Part shown: positions 43,981 through 52,423 of the stretch, one piece after another | How positions within the stretch are numbered: position 1 is the stretch's first letter | Layout: each line of letters begins with the position of its first letter | From: SHXO01 sp964523885 | Lineage (GTDB): Bacteria > Pseudomonadota > Gammaproteobacteria > Burkholderiales > SHXO01 | DNA: 64,000 bases | NCBI GenBank assembly: GCA_964523885.1 | Contig: CAZFYX010000004.1 | Location: 1-64,000 of the forward strand | Direction of reading: 5' to 3' | Notes under the pieces: generated by a model | The model's database searches: none | Seen by the model: the letters and a program-made list of their open reading frames with translations, nothing else | Told to the model about the DNA's origin: nothing | Made by a program: the position numbers and the translations under genes

Positions 43981-45262
43981 TGTGCAGACCGGGGACATGG
44001 GTAACACCTGTTCGGAGACATAGGTAACGCTTTTTGTAGTCTGGCGGGCTGTTGCCTGGATGAGGAACAGCCATGCCGTGGCGAGAGGCGTCGACCATGT
44101 CGTTGCGAGGAGAGTTTGTGCAGCTTGCTTCCCAGCCGGGGGCCAACCGCCGGGAGTTGTGCCGCCGTTTTGGCATCAGTCCCAAGACCGGCTACAAGTG
44201 GCTGGCCCGCTACGCGGCAGGCGCCGAGCAGGGGCTGGCCGAGCACTCGCGGCGCCCGGTGCACAGTCCCCGGCGCACCGCCGCCCCGCTCGAGCGCCTG
44301 GTCTTGGCCCTGCGCGAGGAACACCCGGCCTGGGGCGCGCGCAAGCTGCGCAAGGTGCTCCAGGATGAAGGCCACCGGCGGCTGCCCGCGCCCAGCACCA
44401 TCCAGGCGATCTTGCTGCGCAACGGGTGCATCAGCCCGCAGGCCACCAGCGAACACCAGGCCTTCAAGCGCTTCGAGCACGATCGACCCAATGCGCTGTG
44501 GCAGATGGACTTCAAGGGCCACTTCGCCCTGGAGCAGGGGCGCTGCCATCCCCTGACCGTGCTCGATGATCACTCCCGCTTCAACGTGTGCCTGAAGGCC
44601 TGCGCCGATGAGCGCAGCCACACGGTGCAAGCGGCACTGACCGAGACCTTCCGCCGCCACGGCCTGCCCGAGCGTATCGGCGTGGATAACGGTGCGCCCT
44701 GGGGCGATAGCGCCGAGCAGCACTACACGCAGCTGGGCGTGTGGCTCATCAGACTGGGGGTGCAGCTGAGTCACTCGCGCCCCTACCATCCCCAGACCCT
44801 GGGCAAGGACGAGCGCTTCCACGGTACGCTCAATCGTGAACTGCTCTGCCGCCAGCGCTTCGCCGACTTGCGCCAGGCGCAGGCCGCCTTCGACCCCTGG
44901 CGCGAGTGCTACAACCTCAAGCGCCCACACGAGTCCCTGGGCATGCAAACGCCCATCTCGCGCTACCGCTCCAGTCCTCGCGCCTTCCCCGAGACCTTGC
45001 CCCCGGTGGACTATGGCGAGGCGGTGGCCACGCGCAGGGTGCAGGCTGCCGGGCAGATCCACTACCAGGGTCGCGAGTTCAAGGTCAGCAAAGCCTTCCG
45101 CGGCCAACTGGTCGCACTTCGGCACAGCAGCAATCAGGATGGCCTGATCGAGGTCTTCTTCTGTCATCAGAAGATCGCCCAGTTCGATCTGGCCCAACCG
45201 CGGTGAACGGATGTGTTTACCATGTCTCCGAACACCTGTTACCCATCTCTCCGGTCTGTACA
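43981..45262. mobile_element. Complete IS481-family insertion sequence (1282 bp)
   Basis: Left end 43981 starts TGTGCAGACCGG; right end 45262 is its inverted partner (TGTACAGACCGG on the minus strand). The inverted repeats match at 36 of the first 41 positions, and the ends are TGT...ACA. A 5-bp direct repeat CCCAT (43976-43980 and 45263-45267) flanks it. It encodes one transposase. The element is intact and sits in the loop of a palindromic repeat copy. Confidence 0.9.
44073..45206 (+). CDS. IS481-family transposase
   Basis: A 377-residue DDE transposase. The N-terminal HTH (about 10-60) has VQLASQPGANRRELCRRFGI. The catalytic core has D in WQMDFKGHF, D in RIGVDNGAPWGD and E in FHGTLNRELL, followed by the Arg/Lys-rich PHESLGMQTPISRYR segment. 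ATG 44073 (MPWREAST) is preferred over ATG 44097. The frame is intact, so the element could be active. It cuts and pastes or copies the 1282-bp IS through the TGT/ACA ends. Confidence 0.93.
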   Translation: MPWREASTMSLRGEFVQLASQPGANRRELCRRFGISPKTGYKWLARYAAGAEQGLAEHSRRPVHSPRRTAAPLERLVLALREEHPAWGARKLRKVLQDEGHRRLPAPSTIQAILLRNGCISPQATSEHQAFKRFEHDRPNALWQMDFKGHFALEQGRCHPLTVLDDHSRFNVCLKACADERSHTVQAALTETFRRHGLPERIGVDNGAPWGDSAEQHYTQLGVWLIRLGVQLSHSRPYHPQTLGKDERFHGTLNRELLCRQRFADLRQAQAAFDPWRECYNLKRPHESLGMQTPISRYRSSPRAFPETLPPVDYGEAVATRRVQAAGQIHYQGREFKVSKAFRGQLVALRHSSNQDGLIEVFFCHQKIAQFDLAQPR

Positions 45263-45292
45263 CCCATCGAGGGAGAGGGAGAACCAGGGAGA
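45263..45292 (+). repeat. Palindromic repeat copy 8, right half
   Basis: CCCATCGAGGGAGAGGGAGA followed by ACCAGG is the right arm of the copy whose left arm ends at 43980. Joining both with one CCCAT gives CCCTCTCCC-ATCGA-GGGAGAGGG. Confidence 0.75.
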
Positions 45293-45296
45293 GGGC

Positions 45297-46298
45297 TTAT
45301 CCGATCACCAGCCGCCCGCGCGTCGCATCGAGCGTCTTCGCCAACAGGCTGGTGCAGGCATACACGGCGCGGATCGCCGGAATCGGTGTCTGGGTCAGTT
45401 CACCCAGTTCAACCACCGAGCCCATCAGCGCGTCCAGCTCGAGCGGCCGGCCCATCTCGACGTCCTGCAGCATCGAGGTCTTGTGCGCGCCGACCTTCTC
45501 CGCGCCGGCGATGCGCCGCTCGATGCTGATCTTGAACGTCACGCCGAGCTTGTTGGCGATCGTCTGTGCCTCGGCCATCATCTGCGCCGCGAGCTCTCGC
45601 GTCAGCGGGAAACGGCAGATGTCCTCCAGGGTCGCGTGGGTCAGCGCGCTGATCGGGTTGAAGCTCATGTTGCCCCAGAGCTTGAGCCAGATCTCGCCGC
45701 GGATGTCGCCGGTGACCGGCGCCTTGAAACCGGCCTTGATCAGCGTCGCGGACAAAGCCTGGATGCGCGGCGTGGTGGAGCCGTCCAGTTCGCCGAGCGA
45801 GAAGCGGTTGCCCTCGACCACATGCACCACGCCGGGCTCGACCAGGTTCGCGGCCGGATAGACCACGCTGCCGATGAGCCGGCTCGCGTCGATCGTCTGC
45901 AGCAGCGAGCCATCCGGATCGGCGCTGCGCACCACGGTGCCCTCGAACGGCCCGGCCAGCTTGTGGAAGTACCAGAACGGGATGCCGTTCTGCATGGTGA
46001 CGATGGTGGTGTCCGCATGGCACAGATGGCGCAGGTCCGCCGCGATCGGCGCGACCTGATGTGCCTTCACCGTCAGCAGCACTGCGTCGTGCGGCCCGGC
46101 TTCGGCCGGCTTCTCCACCGCGCGGGCGCTGCTCGCGCGGATCTCGCTGCCGTCTTCTGCCATCAGCCGCAGGCCATTGGCGCGGATCGCGGCCAGGTTG
46201 GCGCCGCGGGCGATGAAGGTGACGTCCTCGCCCGCGGCGGCGAGCCGCGCGCCCAGATAGCCGCCGATGGCGCCGGCGCCGACGATGGCGATCTTCAT
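45297..46298 (-). CDS. Ketopantoate reductase family protein (first paralogue)
   Basis: A 333-residue NADPH-dependent reductase of the 2-dehydropantoate 2-reductase family. It has GAGAIGGYLGARLAAAG (about 7-23), VLLTVKAHQV with the conserved Lys of the active site and TMQNGIPFWYFH. The catalytic Lys/Asn are in GEIWLKLWGNMSFNPISAL, and Ser in MLQDVEMGRPLELDALMGSV. ATG 46298 (MKIAIVGAG) is chosen. No panB, panC or panD is adjacent, so it may act in catabolism on another 2-oxo-4-hydroxy acid. The gene is divergent from the flavoprotein gene. Confidence 0.88.
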   Translation of the reverse strand: MKIAIVGAGAIGGYLGARLAAAGEDVTFIARGANLAAIRANGLRLMAEDGSEIRASSARAVEKPAEAGPHDAVLLTVKAHQVAPIAADLRHLCHADTTIVTMQNGIPFWYFHKLAGPFEGTVVRSADPDGSLLQTIDASRLIGSVVYPAANLVEPGVVHVVEGNRFSLGELDGSTTPRIQALSATLIKAGFKAPVTGDIRGEIWLKLWGNMSFNPISALTHATLEDICRFPLTRELAAQMMAEAQTIANKLGVTFKISIERRIAGAEKVGAHKTSMLQDVEMGRPLELDALMGSVVELGELTQTPIPAIRAVYACTSLLAKTLDATRGRLVIG

Positions 46299-46438
46299 CG
46301 CGTGCGATGGCGCCGCATGCACGCGCGCCCACCGCCAATGGTCCGCCCTGCCGCTTGCGTCCTGCGCATGCGCCTGTTCCTCCCCTCGATGCGTTTTGCG
46401 GGATCATAGCAGCACTGCGACCCCGTCCATTCCCGTCC

Positions 46439-47623
46439 ATGCAGCGCAGCTTCGACGTGCTGATCGCCGGTGCCGGCCCTGCGGGCAGCCATGCCGCGGC
46501 GCGCCTCGCTGCGCTGGGCCTCGGCGTGGGCTTGCTGGACCAGGCCAGCTTCCCGCGCGAGAAGGTGTGCGGCGGCGGGCTGTCGGCGAAAAGCATGGCG
46601 CTGCTCGGCGGCGAGGTGCAGGAGGTCGTGCACAACAGCTTTACCGGCGCATTCGTCGCCTGGCGGGACCAGGCGGTCTTCCTGAAGGAGATGAACCGGG
46701 TCGCCGGTTGCACCGTGCTGCGCAGCGAATTCGATGCGTGGATGGTGCAGCGCGCACGGACCGCTGGCGCGCAGTTCCACCCGCGCACCCGGGTCGAGCG
46801 TGTGGAAGCGCGCGACAGCGGCGTCGCCGTGCACACCTCGGCGGGCCTGTTCCACGGCCGCCTGCTGCTGGCGGCCGACGGCGTGTCGAGCGTGATTCGC
46901 CAGCAGGTCTTCGGACGTGCCCTGGTGCAGTACGCGCCCGCGGTGGAGGCGCTGATCCCGATCCCGCGCAACGTTGCCGCGGTGTGGCGCGACCGGATTC
47001 TCTTCGACCTCGGCGGGATGCCGCGTGGCTACGGCTGGATCTTCCCCAAGCGCGACCACCTCAACGTAGGGGTGTACTCCCTGTTCGGCGGCCCGGGGAT
47101 CCGGGGGCATCTCGATGTCTTCCTGCGCCGCCATGGCCTGCCCACCGATCCGGGGCAGATGCGGGTGTGCGGCTATGCCATCCCGCTGCGCAACGTGAAG
47201 CGTGTCTACCAGCGCGGCCCGGTCTGGCTGCTCGGCGACGCGGCGGGATTCGCCGAGTCGGTGTTCGGCGAAGGCATCTACTTCGCATTGCGCAGTGCGG
47301 AACTGGCGGCCCGTGCGGTCGGCGAGGCTGTGCCGGGGGCCTATTCGCGCTTGGTGCGCACGGAACTGGAACCCGAACTGCGCTGGTCCGAACGGATCGG
47401 ACGGCTGCTCTATTCGATGGGGGCGTTCGCCTTCGACCCGCTCGCGCGCAGCCGGGTTGGATGCGACTGGTTCGCGGGCCTGATCAGCGGTGAGGTGGGA
47501 TACCGCGAGTGCTTCTGGCGCACGCTGCTCGGCGCGCCGGCCTGGCTGTTTGGCCGGCGGCACGCACTGGAGCGACCCGGTGACGCTACAGCACCTCGCA
47601 GCGGTTGCCGGTCGACTCCATGA
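46439..47623 (+). CDS. Geranylgeranyl reductase family flavoprotein
   Basis: A 394-residue FAD-dependent oxidoreductase of the geranylgeranyl reductase family. It has the Rossmann motif IAGAGPAGSHAAARLAALG, the FPREKVCGGGLS motif typical of the family, an FAD loop GDAAGFAESVFGEGIYFAL and a helical C-terminus. The family reduces isoprenoid double bonds or acts in other anabolic dehydrogenations. ATG 46439 is chosen (MQRSFDVLIAG); the longer frame upstream overlaps the divergent neighbour. The last 38 bases overlap the convergent universal stress gene. The substrate is unknown. Confidence 0.88.
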   Translation: MQRSFDVLIAGAGPAGSHAAARLAALGLGVGLLDQASFPREKVCGGGLSAKSMALLGGEVQEVVHNSFTGAFVAWRDQAVFLKEMNRVAGCTVLRSEFDAWMVQRARTAGAQFHPRTRVERVEARDSGVAVHTSAGLFHGRLLLAADGVSSVIRQQVFGRALVQYAPAVEALIPIPRNVAAVWRDRILFDLGGMPRGYGWIFPKRDHLNVGVYSLFGGPGIRGHLDVFLRRHGLPTDPGQMRVCGYAIPLRNVKRVYQRGPVWLLGDAAGFAESVFGEGIYFALRSAELAARAVGEAVPGAYSRLVRTELEPELRWSERIGRLLYSMGAFAFDPLARSRVGCDWFAGLISGEVGYRECFWRTLLGAPAWLFGRRHALERPGDATAPRSGCRSTP

Positions 47624-48014
47624 GGTGCTCGACCTGGCGGGTGAGCGAGCCCAGCACCAGGTCCGACAGGCCGCGCCCGCGCACCGGCCCCAGCACGATC
47701 TGCGAGGCGTGGTGCTCCTGCGCGAACTTGGCGATCGCCTTGGCCCCGCAGCCGACCACCACGTGTGCCTGGTAGGGGATGCCGGCCGCGTCCAGCTTGC
47801 GCCGCACCGGGGCGAGCTCGCGCTCGGCGTCCTCGTCGTGGAAGGCGCGGATCTCGCGCTCGGAGAAGAACAGCCGCACGTGGCCGTCGAACGGGGTCTG
47901 CACCGACAGCAGGTCCACCACGATCGGTTCGCGCTGCTGCATGCGCTGCAGGCAGCCCACCGCCCAGTCGACGTCGCGGTCGGGCCGCACTGGAAAGACG
48001 ATCTTCTGCGTCAT
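47586..48014 (-). CDS. Universal stress protein (UspA family)
   Basis: A 142-residue single-domain Usp with MTQKIVFPVRPDRDVDWAVG at the start, where the classical Asp of the family is in RPDRDVDW. The C-terminal loop QIVLGPVRGRGLSDLVLGS matches the ATP-binding G-x2-G-x9-G-S/T motif. ATG 48014 is used. Its 3' end overlaps the flavoprotein gene by 38 bases, convergently. It is 16 bp after the TerC gene on the same strand and probably in one operon with it. Confidence 0.9.
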   Translation of the reverse strand: MTQKIVFPVRPDRDVDWAVGCLQRMQQREPIVVDLLSVQTPFDGHVRLFFSEREIRAFHDEDAERELAPVRRKLDAAGIPYQAHVVVGCGAKAIAKFAQEHHASQIVLGPVRGRGLSDLVLGSLTRQVEHLMESTGNRCEVL

Positions 48015-48030
48015 CTGAGCTCTCCCTGCG

Positions 48031-48762
48031 TCAGCGTTGTTCCGGTGCCGGCTTCGGCGGCAGCTCCACGGTCGGGTGCGCGGCGGGCGCCGGCGCCCGG
48101 CTCGCCATCCACTTGCCGAGGACCACGACCAGCACCGTGCACGCCGCCGGGGCCAGCCAATGCAGGTAGGCGGCATTCGCCTCCACCCACTCCGTCACCG
48201 CGTGATCCTCGACCGCCATCTCCCCGGCGACCCAGCCCAGCAGCCCCGCGCCCAGCGTGATCACGATGGGGAAGCGCCGCATGAGCTTCAGCACGAGCGT
48301 GCTGCCGTAGACGATGAGCGGGATGCTGATCCCCAGGCCGACCACCAGCAGGACCAGGTTGCCCTTGGCGGCCGCGGCCACGCCGATCACGTTGTCGAGG
48401 CTCATCACGAAGTCGGCGATGATGATGGTGCGGATCGCGCCCCACAGGTGGTCGTGGGCGTGCAGGCCGTCGTCGCCCTCGTCCTCGACCAGCATCTTGG
48501 CGCCGATCCACAGCAGCAGGGCACCGCCGACGAGCTTCAGGTAGGGGACCCCGAGCAGCATCACGGCGAAGAAGGTCAGGACGATGCGCAGCCCGATCGC
48601 GCCGAGGCTGCCGAAGAGGATGGCCGCCTTCTGCTGCTTCGGCGGCAGCTTGCGGCTGGCCAGCGCGATCACCACCGCGTTGTCGCCGCTCAGCAGGATG
48701 TTGATGATGACGATCTCGGTGAGCGCCACCCAGAGCGCGGAACCGCTCAGTGCCTCGCCCAT
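48031..48762 (-). CDS. TerC family integral membrane protein
   Basis: A 243-residue polytopic protein with about seven membrane helices. It carries the two family motifs, LLSGDNAVVIALASRKLP and DFVMSLDNVIGVAAAAKGN, whose Asp/Asn are thought to bind metal. A His/Asp-rich loop (EDEGDDGLHAHDH) between them may also bind metal. A Pro-rich cytoplasmic tail ends the protein. ATG 48762 is preferred: CACGGAG lies eight bases upstream, while GTG 48771 has none. TerC proteins are linked to manganese export and metalation of exoproteins. It is upstream of the Usp gene in the same operon. Confidence 0.9.
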   Translation of the reverse strand: MGEALSGSALWVALTEIVIINILLSGDNAVVIALASRKLPPKQQKAAILFGSLGAIGLRIVLTFFAVMLLGVPYLKLVGGALLLWIGAKMLVEDEGDDGLHAHDHLWGAIRTIIIADFVMSLDNVIGVAAAAKGNLVLLVVGLGISIPLIVYGSTLVLKLMRRFPIVITLGAGLLGWVAGEMAVEDHAVTEWVEANAAYLHWLAPAACTVLVVVLGKWMASRAPAPAAHPTVELPPKPAPEQR

Positions 48763-48800
48763 CGGGGCCACTCCGTGCCAGTCTGCATGCCGTCACGGTA

Positions 48801-48832
48801 CTGGAGCGGCCTTACGTGGGCCTGTACTCCAG
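48801..48832. terminator. Two-part hairpin after the histidine kinase gene
   Basis: CTGGAG-C-GGCC-TTACGTG-GGCC-TGTA-CTCCAG can fold into a stem with a bulge, right after the kinase stop at 48834. It lacks a T run on the minus side, so termination is uncertain. Confidence 0.35.
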
Positions 48833-48833
48833 C

Positions 48834-50222
48834 TTAACGCCCGCTTACATCGTCGGCGGGGAAGGCCACGGTGAAGACGTTTCCCTTGCCGTCCGCGTCC
48901 GGCCCCAGCGTGATGTCGGCGCCGTGCAGCCGGGCCACCTCCCGCACGATCGCCAGGCCCAGCCCGCTGCCCGGCTCGCCGCTGCCGGCACGGCGCTGGA
49001 AGCGCTCGAACAGGCGCGGCAGCTCGCTGTCGGGGATGTGGTCGGCGTCGTCGCTGACCGCGAGTGAGGGGCGCGGGGACTGCAGCACCCGGACGGTCAC
49101 GCGTCCGCCCTTCTGGCTGTAGCGGATCGCGTTGTCGACCAGGTTGTCGAGCAGGTCGGCCAGGCGCGAGGTGTCGCCCTTCACCATGACCGGCCGCTCG
49201 GCGCCCTCGAACCCCAGGTCGATGCCGCGCTCCCGGGCGTGCGGCACCCAGCGCGTGGCGACCTCCAGCGCGAACGGGTTGAGGTCCATCGGCTCGAGCA
49301 CCTGGGTGGTGGCCGCGTCGGGCTCGCTGCGCGCCAGCGACAGCAGCTGTGCGACGAGGCGCGACAGCCGCTCGGCCCCCACGTACAGGCGCCCGCCGAT
49401 CGCGCGGCTGCTGGCGAGGTCGTTGGCGCGCAGCAGCAGTTCGGTCTGGGCCTTGAGCCCGGCCACCGGCGTCTTCAGCTGGTGCGCCGCGTCGGCGATG
49501 AAGCGCGATTGCAGCGCGAGCACCCGTTCCAGGCGCCCGAGCAGCGCATTGATCGAGCGCACCAGCGAGCGCAGCTCCAGCGGCATGCCGCCTTCGGGCA
49601 GCGGCGTGCAGTCGAGGTGGGAGCGCTGTGCCAGCGCGCGCTGCAGGTGCTCCAGCGGCCGCATCGCCCGGTAGATGCCGATCCAGACGATGACCGCGGC
49701 GAGCAGGATCAGCAGCACCTGCGGCACCAGGGTTTCGGTGGTGATCTCCCGTGCGAGCGCGTCGCGCTTGTTGCGCGTCTCGGCCACGCGCACCAGCAGC
49801 GGTGGCAGGCCCGCGGCGAAGCTGCCGTCCACGTGCAGCTCGGCCACGCGCACCGGCAGGTCGCGGACGGTCGCGTCGTACACTGCCTCGCGCGCGGCGG
49901 AGGGCGAGGGCGGCGGTTCGATGCCTTCGCCATCGACCAGCCGGTCGCCGTCGGCGACCTCGAAGAACACGCTGTCCTGCGCATCGTCGAACAGGATCCG
50001 GCGCGCCGGCTCGGGGAGGTCGAGGAGGGGACGCCCGTTCTCCATGCGCAGGTGCAGCGCCACGTCGCGGGCCATCTCCACCAGCGCCCGGTCGTAGGCG
50101 CGTTCCGCGAAGGCGCGCGCATCGCGTTCCGTGATGAGGGCGTCGGCGGCCAGCACCGCCAGCAGCGGCACCAGCAGCCAGACCAGCAGCTGAGCGCGCA
50201 GCGACTGCTGCTCAAGCGGCAT
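48834..50222 (-). CDS. Sensor histidine kinase (TctE/QseC-like)
   Basis: A 462-residue membrane kinase. First membrane helix is about 10-27, a periplasmic sensor of about 130 residues follows (VEMARDVALHLRMENGRPLL, FFEVADGDRLVDGEG), and the second helix is about 165-185. HAMP-like and HisKA follow with H247 in FIADAAHQLKTP. The ATPase has the N box LLDNLVDNAIRYS, D box in AVSDDADHIPD and G box GEPGSGLGLAIVREVA. The D box is SDDADH rather than the usual DNGxG, which is odd. It starts inside the regulator gene (11-base overlap). The likely ligand is a tricarboxylate or similar anion. Confidence 0.9.
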   Translation of the reverse strand: MPLEQQSLRAQLLVWLLVPLLAVLAADALITERDARAFAERAYDRALVEMARDVALHLRMENGRPLLDLPEPARRILFDDAQDSVFFEVADGDRLVDGEGIEPPPSPSAAREAVYDATVRDLPVRVAELHVDGSFAAGLPPLLVRVAETRNKRDALAREITTETLVPQVLLILLAAVIVWIGIYRAMRPLEHLQRALAQRSHLDCTPLPEGGMPLELRSLVRSINALLGRLERVLALQSRFIADAAHQLKTPVAGLKAQTELLLRANDLASSRAIGGRLYVGAERLSRLVAQLLSLARSEPDAATTQVLEPMDLNPFALEVATRWVPHARERGIDLGFEGAERPVMVKGDTSRLADLLDNLVDNAIRYSQKGGRVTVRVLQSPRPSLAVSDDADHIPDSELPRLFERFQRRAGSGEPGSGLGLAIVREVARLHGADITLGPDADGKGNVFTVAFPADDVSGR

Positions 50223-50880
50223 GGTCGATGAGGTAGCCCATGCCGCGCACGGTCTGGATGTCCAGCCCGGTGGATTCGAGCTTGCGCCGAAGACGGTGGA
50301 TGAAGACTTCGATGGTGTTGCTGCTGGAGCCTTCCTCCCAGCCGTAGAGGTTGTCGAGGATCTGCTGCTTCGTCACCACGCGGCCGGCGCGCAGCATCAG
50401 CAGCTCGATGACGGCGAACTCCTTGGAGGTGAGCTCCATGGGCTGGCCCTCGCAGTACAGCCGGCGTGCCTCGGTATCCAGCCGCACGCGGCCGTGCACC
50501 AGGGTCGCGCTGGCGTGCGCGTGGGCGCGGCGGATGAGGGCCCGCACGCGCGCTTCCAGTTCGAACAGGTGGAAGGGCTTGGTGAGGTAGTCGTCCGCGC
50601 CCAGGTCCAGGCCGCGGACGCGGTCGTCCACGTCGTCGCGGACCGTGAGGATCAGCACCGGTACCTTCATGCCGCGGTCGCGCAGGCGCCGCAGCACCTC
50701 GAAGCCGTCCATGCCGGGGAGCTGGACGTCGAGGATGGCGAGCCCGTAGTCGTTGGCACGCAGGCTGGAGTCGGCGTCGGTGCCGGTCTGCGCGAGATCG
50801 ACGACGTGGGCCGACTGGGTCAGTGCCCGGGTGACCGCGTCGGCGAGGAGCGGATCGTCTTCAGCCAGCAGGATGCGCAT
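50212..50880 (-). CDS. Response regulator, OmpR/TctD type
   Basis: A 222-residue two-domain regulator. The receiver (1-120) has acidic LAEDDPLLADAV, the phosphoacceptor D51 in LAILDVQLPGMDGFE and K101 in DYLTKPFHL. The winged-helix DNA-binding domain (about 125-222) reads RLYCEGQPMELTSKEFAVIE and NTIEVFIHRLRRKLESTGLD. ATG 50880 is used. The kinase follows with an 11-base overlap, so the two are made together. It probably regulates transport or use of a carboxylate. Confidence 0.93.
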   Translation of the reverse strand: MRILLAEDDPLLADAVTRALTQSAHVVDLAQTGTDADSSLRANDYGLAILDVQLPGMDGFEVLRRLRDRGMKVPVLILTVRDDVDDRVRGLDLGADDYLTKPFHLFELEARVRALIRRAHAHASATLVHGRVRLDTEARRLYCEGQPMELTSKEFAVIELLMLRAGRVVTKQQILDNLYGWEEGSSSNTIEVFIHRLRRKLESTGLDIQTVRGMGYLIDHAA

Positions 50881-50937
50881 GCGGCAATCGTACTGGATTC
50901 GTGCGCGGCGGGAGGATCACGCGGTGCGTCGCACAGT

Positions 50938-50979
50938 GCCCCCTCCTCCTCGGCGGGCGAGAGGGTAGGAGTGAGGGTG
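50938..50979 (-). repeat. Palindromic repeat copy 9 (degenerate)
   Basis: GCCCCCTCCTCCTCGGCGGG then CGAGAGGGTAGGAGTGAGGG keeps the outer arms but has several changes. Confidence 0.55.
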
Positions 50980-51014
50980 CCGCGTGCCAGCGCGAGAGGA
51001 TCAGCCCGGGTGAC

Positions 51015-51056
51015 TACCCCTCACCCTGTTCCTCTTCCGCAAGAGGAGAGAGGGCG
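51015..51056 (+). repeat. Palindromic repeat copy 10
   Basis: ACCCCTCACCCTGTTCCTCT left arm, TCCGCAAGAGGAGAGAGGGC right arm; downstream of the tartrate dehydrogenase gene. Confidence 0.7.
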
Positions 51057-51080
51057 TTCTGATCGGTGCAGTGATGTGGT

Positions 51081-51119
51081 TGCCCCTCTCCCTTGCGTGA
51101 GAGGGGCGGGGTGAGGGTG
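51081..51119 (-). repeat. Palindromic repeat copy 11
   Basis: TGCCCCTCTCCCTTGCGTGA then GAGGGGCGGGGTGAGGGTG, opposite orientation to copy 10. The pair lies between the two-component system and tartrate dehydrogenase. Confidence 0.75.
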
Positions 51120-51140
51120 ATGCGCGCATGCGCAAACCAA

Positions 51141-52196
51141 TCAAATCGCCGACGCGATCGCCTTGCCGACGTCCTCGGTGCTGGCCTTGCCGCCGATGTC
51201 GGGCGTGCGCGGGCCCTCGGCCAGCACCTTCTCGATCGCACGCACGATGGCATTCGCCGCGTCCGCGTGGCCCAGGTGTTCCAGCATCATCGCGCCCGAC
51301 CAGATCTGGCCGATGGGGTTGGCGATCTTCTTGCCGTAGATGTCGGGCGCGGACCCGTGCACCGGCTCGAACAGCGAGGGGTTGTTGCCGTCCGGATTGA
51401 TGTTGGCCGACGGCGCGACGCCGATCGTGCCCGCCGTTGCCGGTCCGAGGTCGGAAAGGATGTCGCCGAACAGGTTGGAGGCCACGATCACGTCGAAGCG
51501 CTGCGGGTTGAGCACCATCTGGATGGTCAGCCCGTCGATGTGGTACTGGTCGGTGGTCACCTGCGGGTACTGCGCCGCCATCGCCTTGAAGCGCTCGTCC
51601 CAGTAGGGCATGGTGATGGCGATGCCGTTGGACTTGGTGGCCGAAGTGACCTTCCGGCGCTGGCGCTTCATCGCCAGCTCGAAGGCGAACTTCATGATCC
51701 GGTCCACGCCCTTGCGGGTGAAGATCGACTGCTGCACGGCCATCTCGCGGTCGGTGCCCTCGAAGGCGCGGCCGCCCACCGCCGAATACTCGCCCTCGGT
51801 GTTCTCCCGCACCACGTAGTAGTCGATGTCGCCGAGCTTGCGGTTCGCGAGCGGGCAGGCGATGCCGGGCAGCAGGCGCACCGGGCGCAGGTTCACGTAC
51901 TGGTCGAAGCCCTTGCGGAACTTCATCAGCGAATCCCACAGCGACACGTGGTCGGGCACGCGCGCCGGCCAGCCGGTCGCACCGAAGAAGATGCACCGGT
52001 TGCCGGCCAACTGCTCGCGCCAGTCCGGCGGCATCCAGTAGCTGTGCTTGTCGTAGTTGTCGCAGCTCCAGCTGAAATGGGTGAGTGCGAGCGGGACGTT
52101 GAACTTGCGCGCGGCGGCTTCGAGGACGCGCACGCCCTCGGGCATGACTTCCTTGCCGATGCCGTCCCCGGCGATGACTGCAATCTTGTGGGTCAT
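51141..52196 (-). CDS. Tartrate dehydrogenase / decarboxylase (D-malate type)
   Basis: A 351-residue NAD-dependent beta-decarboxylating dehydrogenase of the TtuC/DmlA group. N-terminal KIAVIAGDGIGKEVMPEGVR is typical. The substrate Arg residues and Glu are in GFDQYVNLRPVRLLPG and YVVRENTEGEYSAVGG. The catalytic Lys-Asp and metal Asp residues occur in DRYHI-like DQYHIDGLTIQMVL and ASNLFGDILSDLGP, and ATP/NAD-type EPVHGSAPDIYGKKIANP closes the cofactor site. ATG 52196 is used. It may use L-tartrate, D-malate or isopropylmalate-like acids. The nearby TctD/E-like system fits carboxylate use. Confidence 0.9.
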   Translation of the reverse strand: MTHKIAVIAGDGIGKEVMPEGVRVLEAAARKFNVPLALTHFSWSCDNYDKHSYWMPPDWREQLAGNRCIFFGATGWPARVPDHVSLWDSLMKFRKGFDQYVNLRPVRLLPGIACPLANRKLGDIDYYVVRENTEGEYSAVGGRAFEGTDREMAVQQSIFTRKGVDRIMKFAFELAMKRQRRKVTSATKSNGIAITMPYWDERFKAMAAQYPQVTTDQYHIDGLTIQMVLNPQRFDVIVASNLFGDILSDLGPATAGTIGVAPSANINPDGNNPSLFEPVHGSAPDIYGKKIANPIGQIWSGAMMLEHLGHADAANAIVRAIEKVLAEGPRTPDIGGKASTEDVGKAIASAI

Positions 52197-52268
52197 GGTG
52201 CTGATCTCGTGTCTGCAGGATGGGCGCGCCCGACCGCATAACGGTTGGGGTGGCCAGCAGACAGAGCG

Positions 52269-52307
52269 ACCCTCCCCTTCAAGGGGAGGGCAGGGTGGGG
52301 ATGGGTC
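52269..52307 (-). repeat. Palindromic repeat copy 12 (variant)
   Basis: CCCTCCCCTTCAAGGGGAGG followed by GCAGGGTGGGGATGGGT is a variant of the family with TTCAAG as the loop. Confidence 0.6.
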
Positions 52308-52335
52308 CAGCCGTCCGCCAGCACGGCCACAAGTC

Positions 52336-52380
52336 TAACCCATCCCCATCCTTTCCTTCCCCTTGAAGGAGAAGGGACCA
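52336..52380 (+). repeat. Palindromic repeat copy 13 (variant)
   Basis: AACCCATCCCCATCCTTTCC then TTCCCCTTGAAGGAGAAGGG, inverted relative to copy 12 and sharing its variant bases. Confidence 0.6.
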
Positions 52381-52423
52381 GGTGCGAAGTGCGCGGGCAG
52401 ACGAAGCGTCAGCAGCGTCCTGC

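Noticed and set aside
48763..48833. yybP-ykoY manganese riboswitch upstream of terC
   Set aside because: Only 71 bp separate it from the kinase gene, and the hairpin there lacks the conserved riboswitch core.
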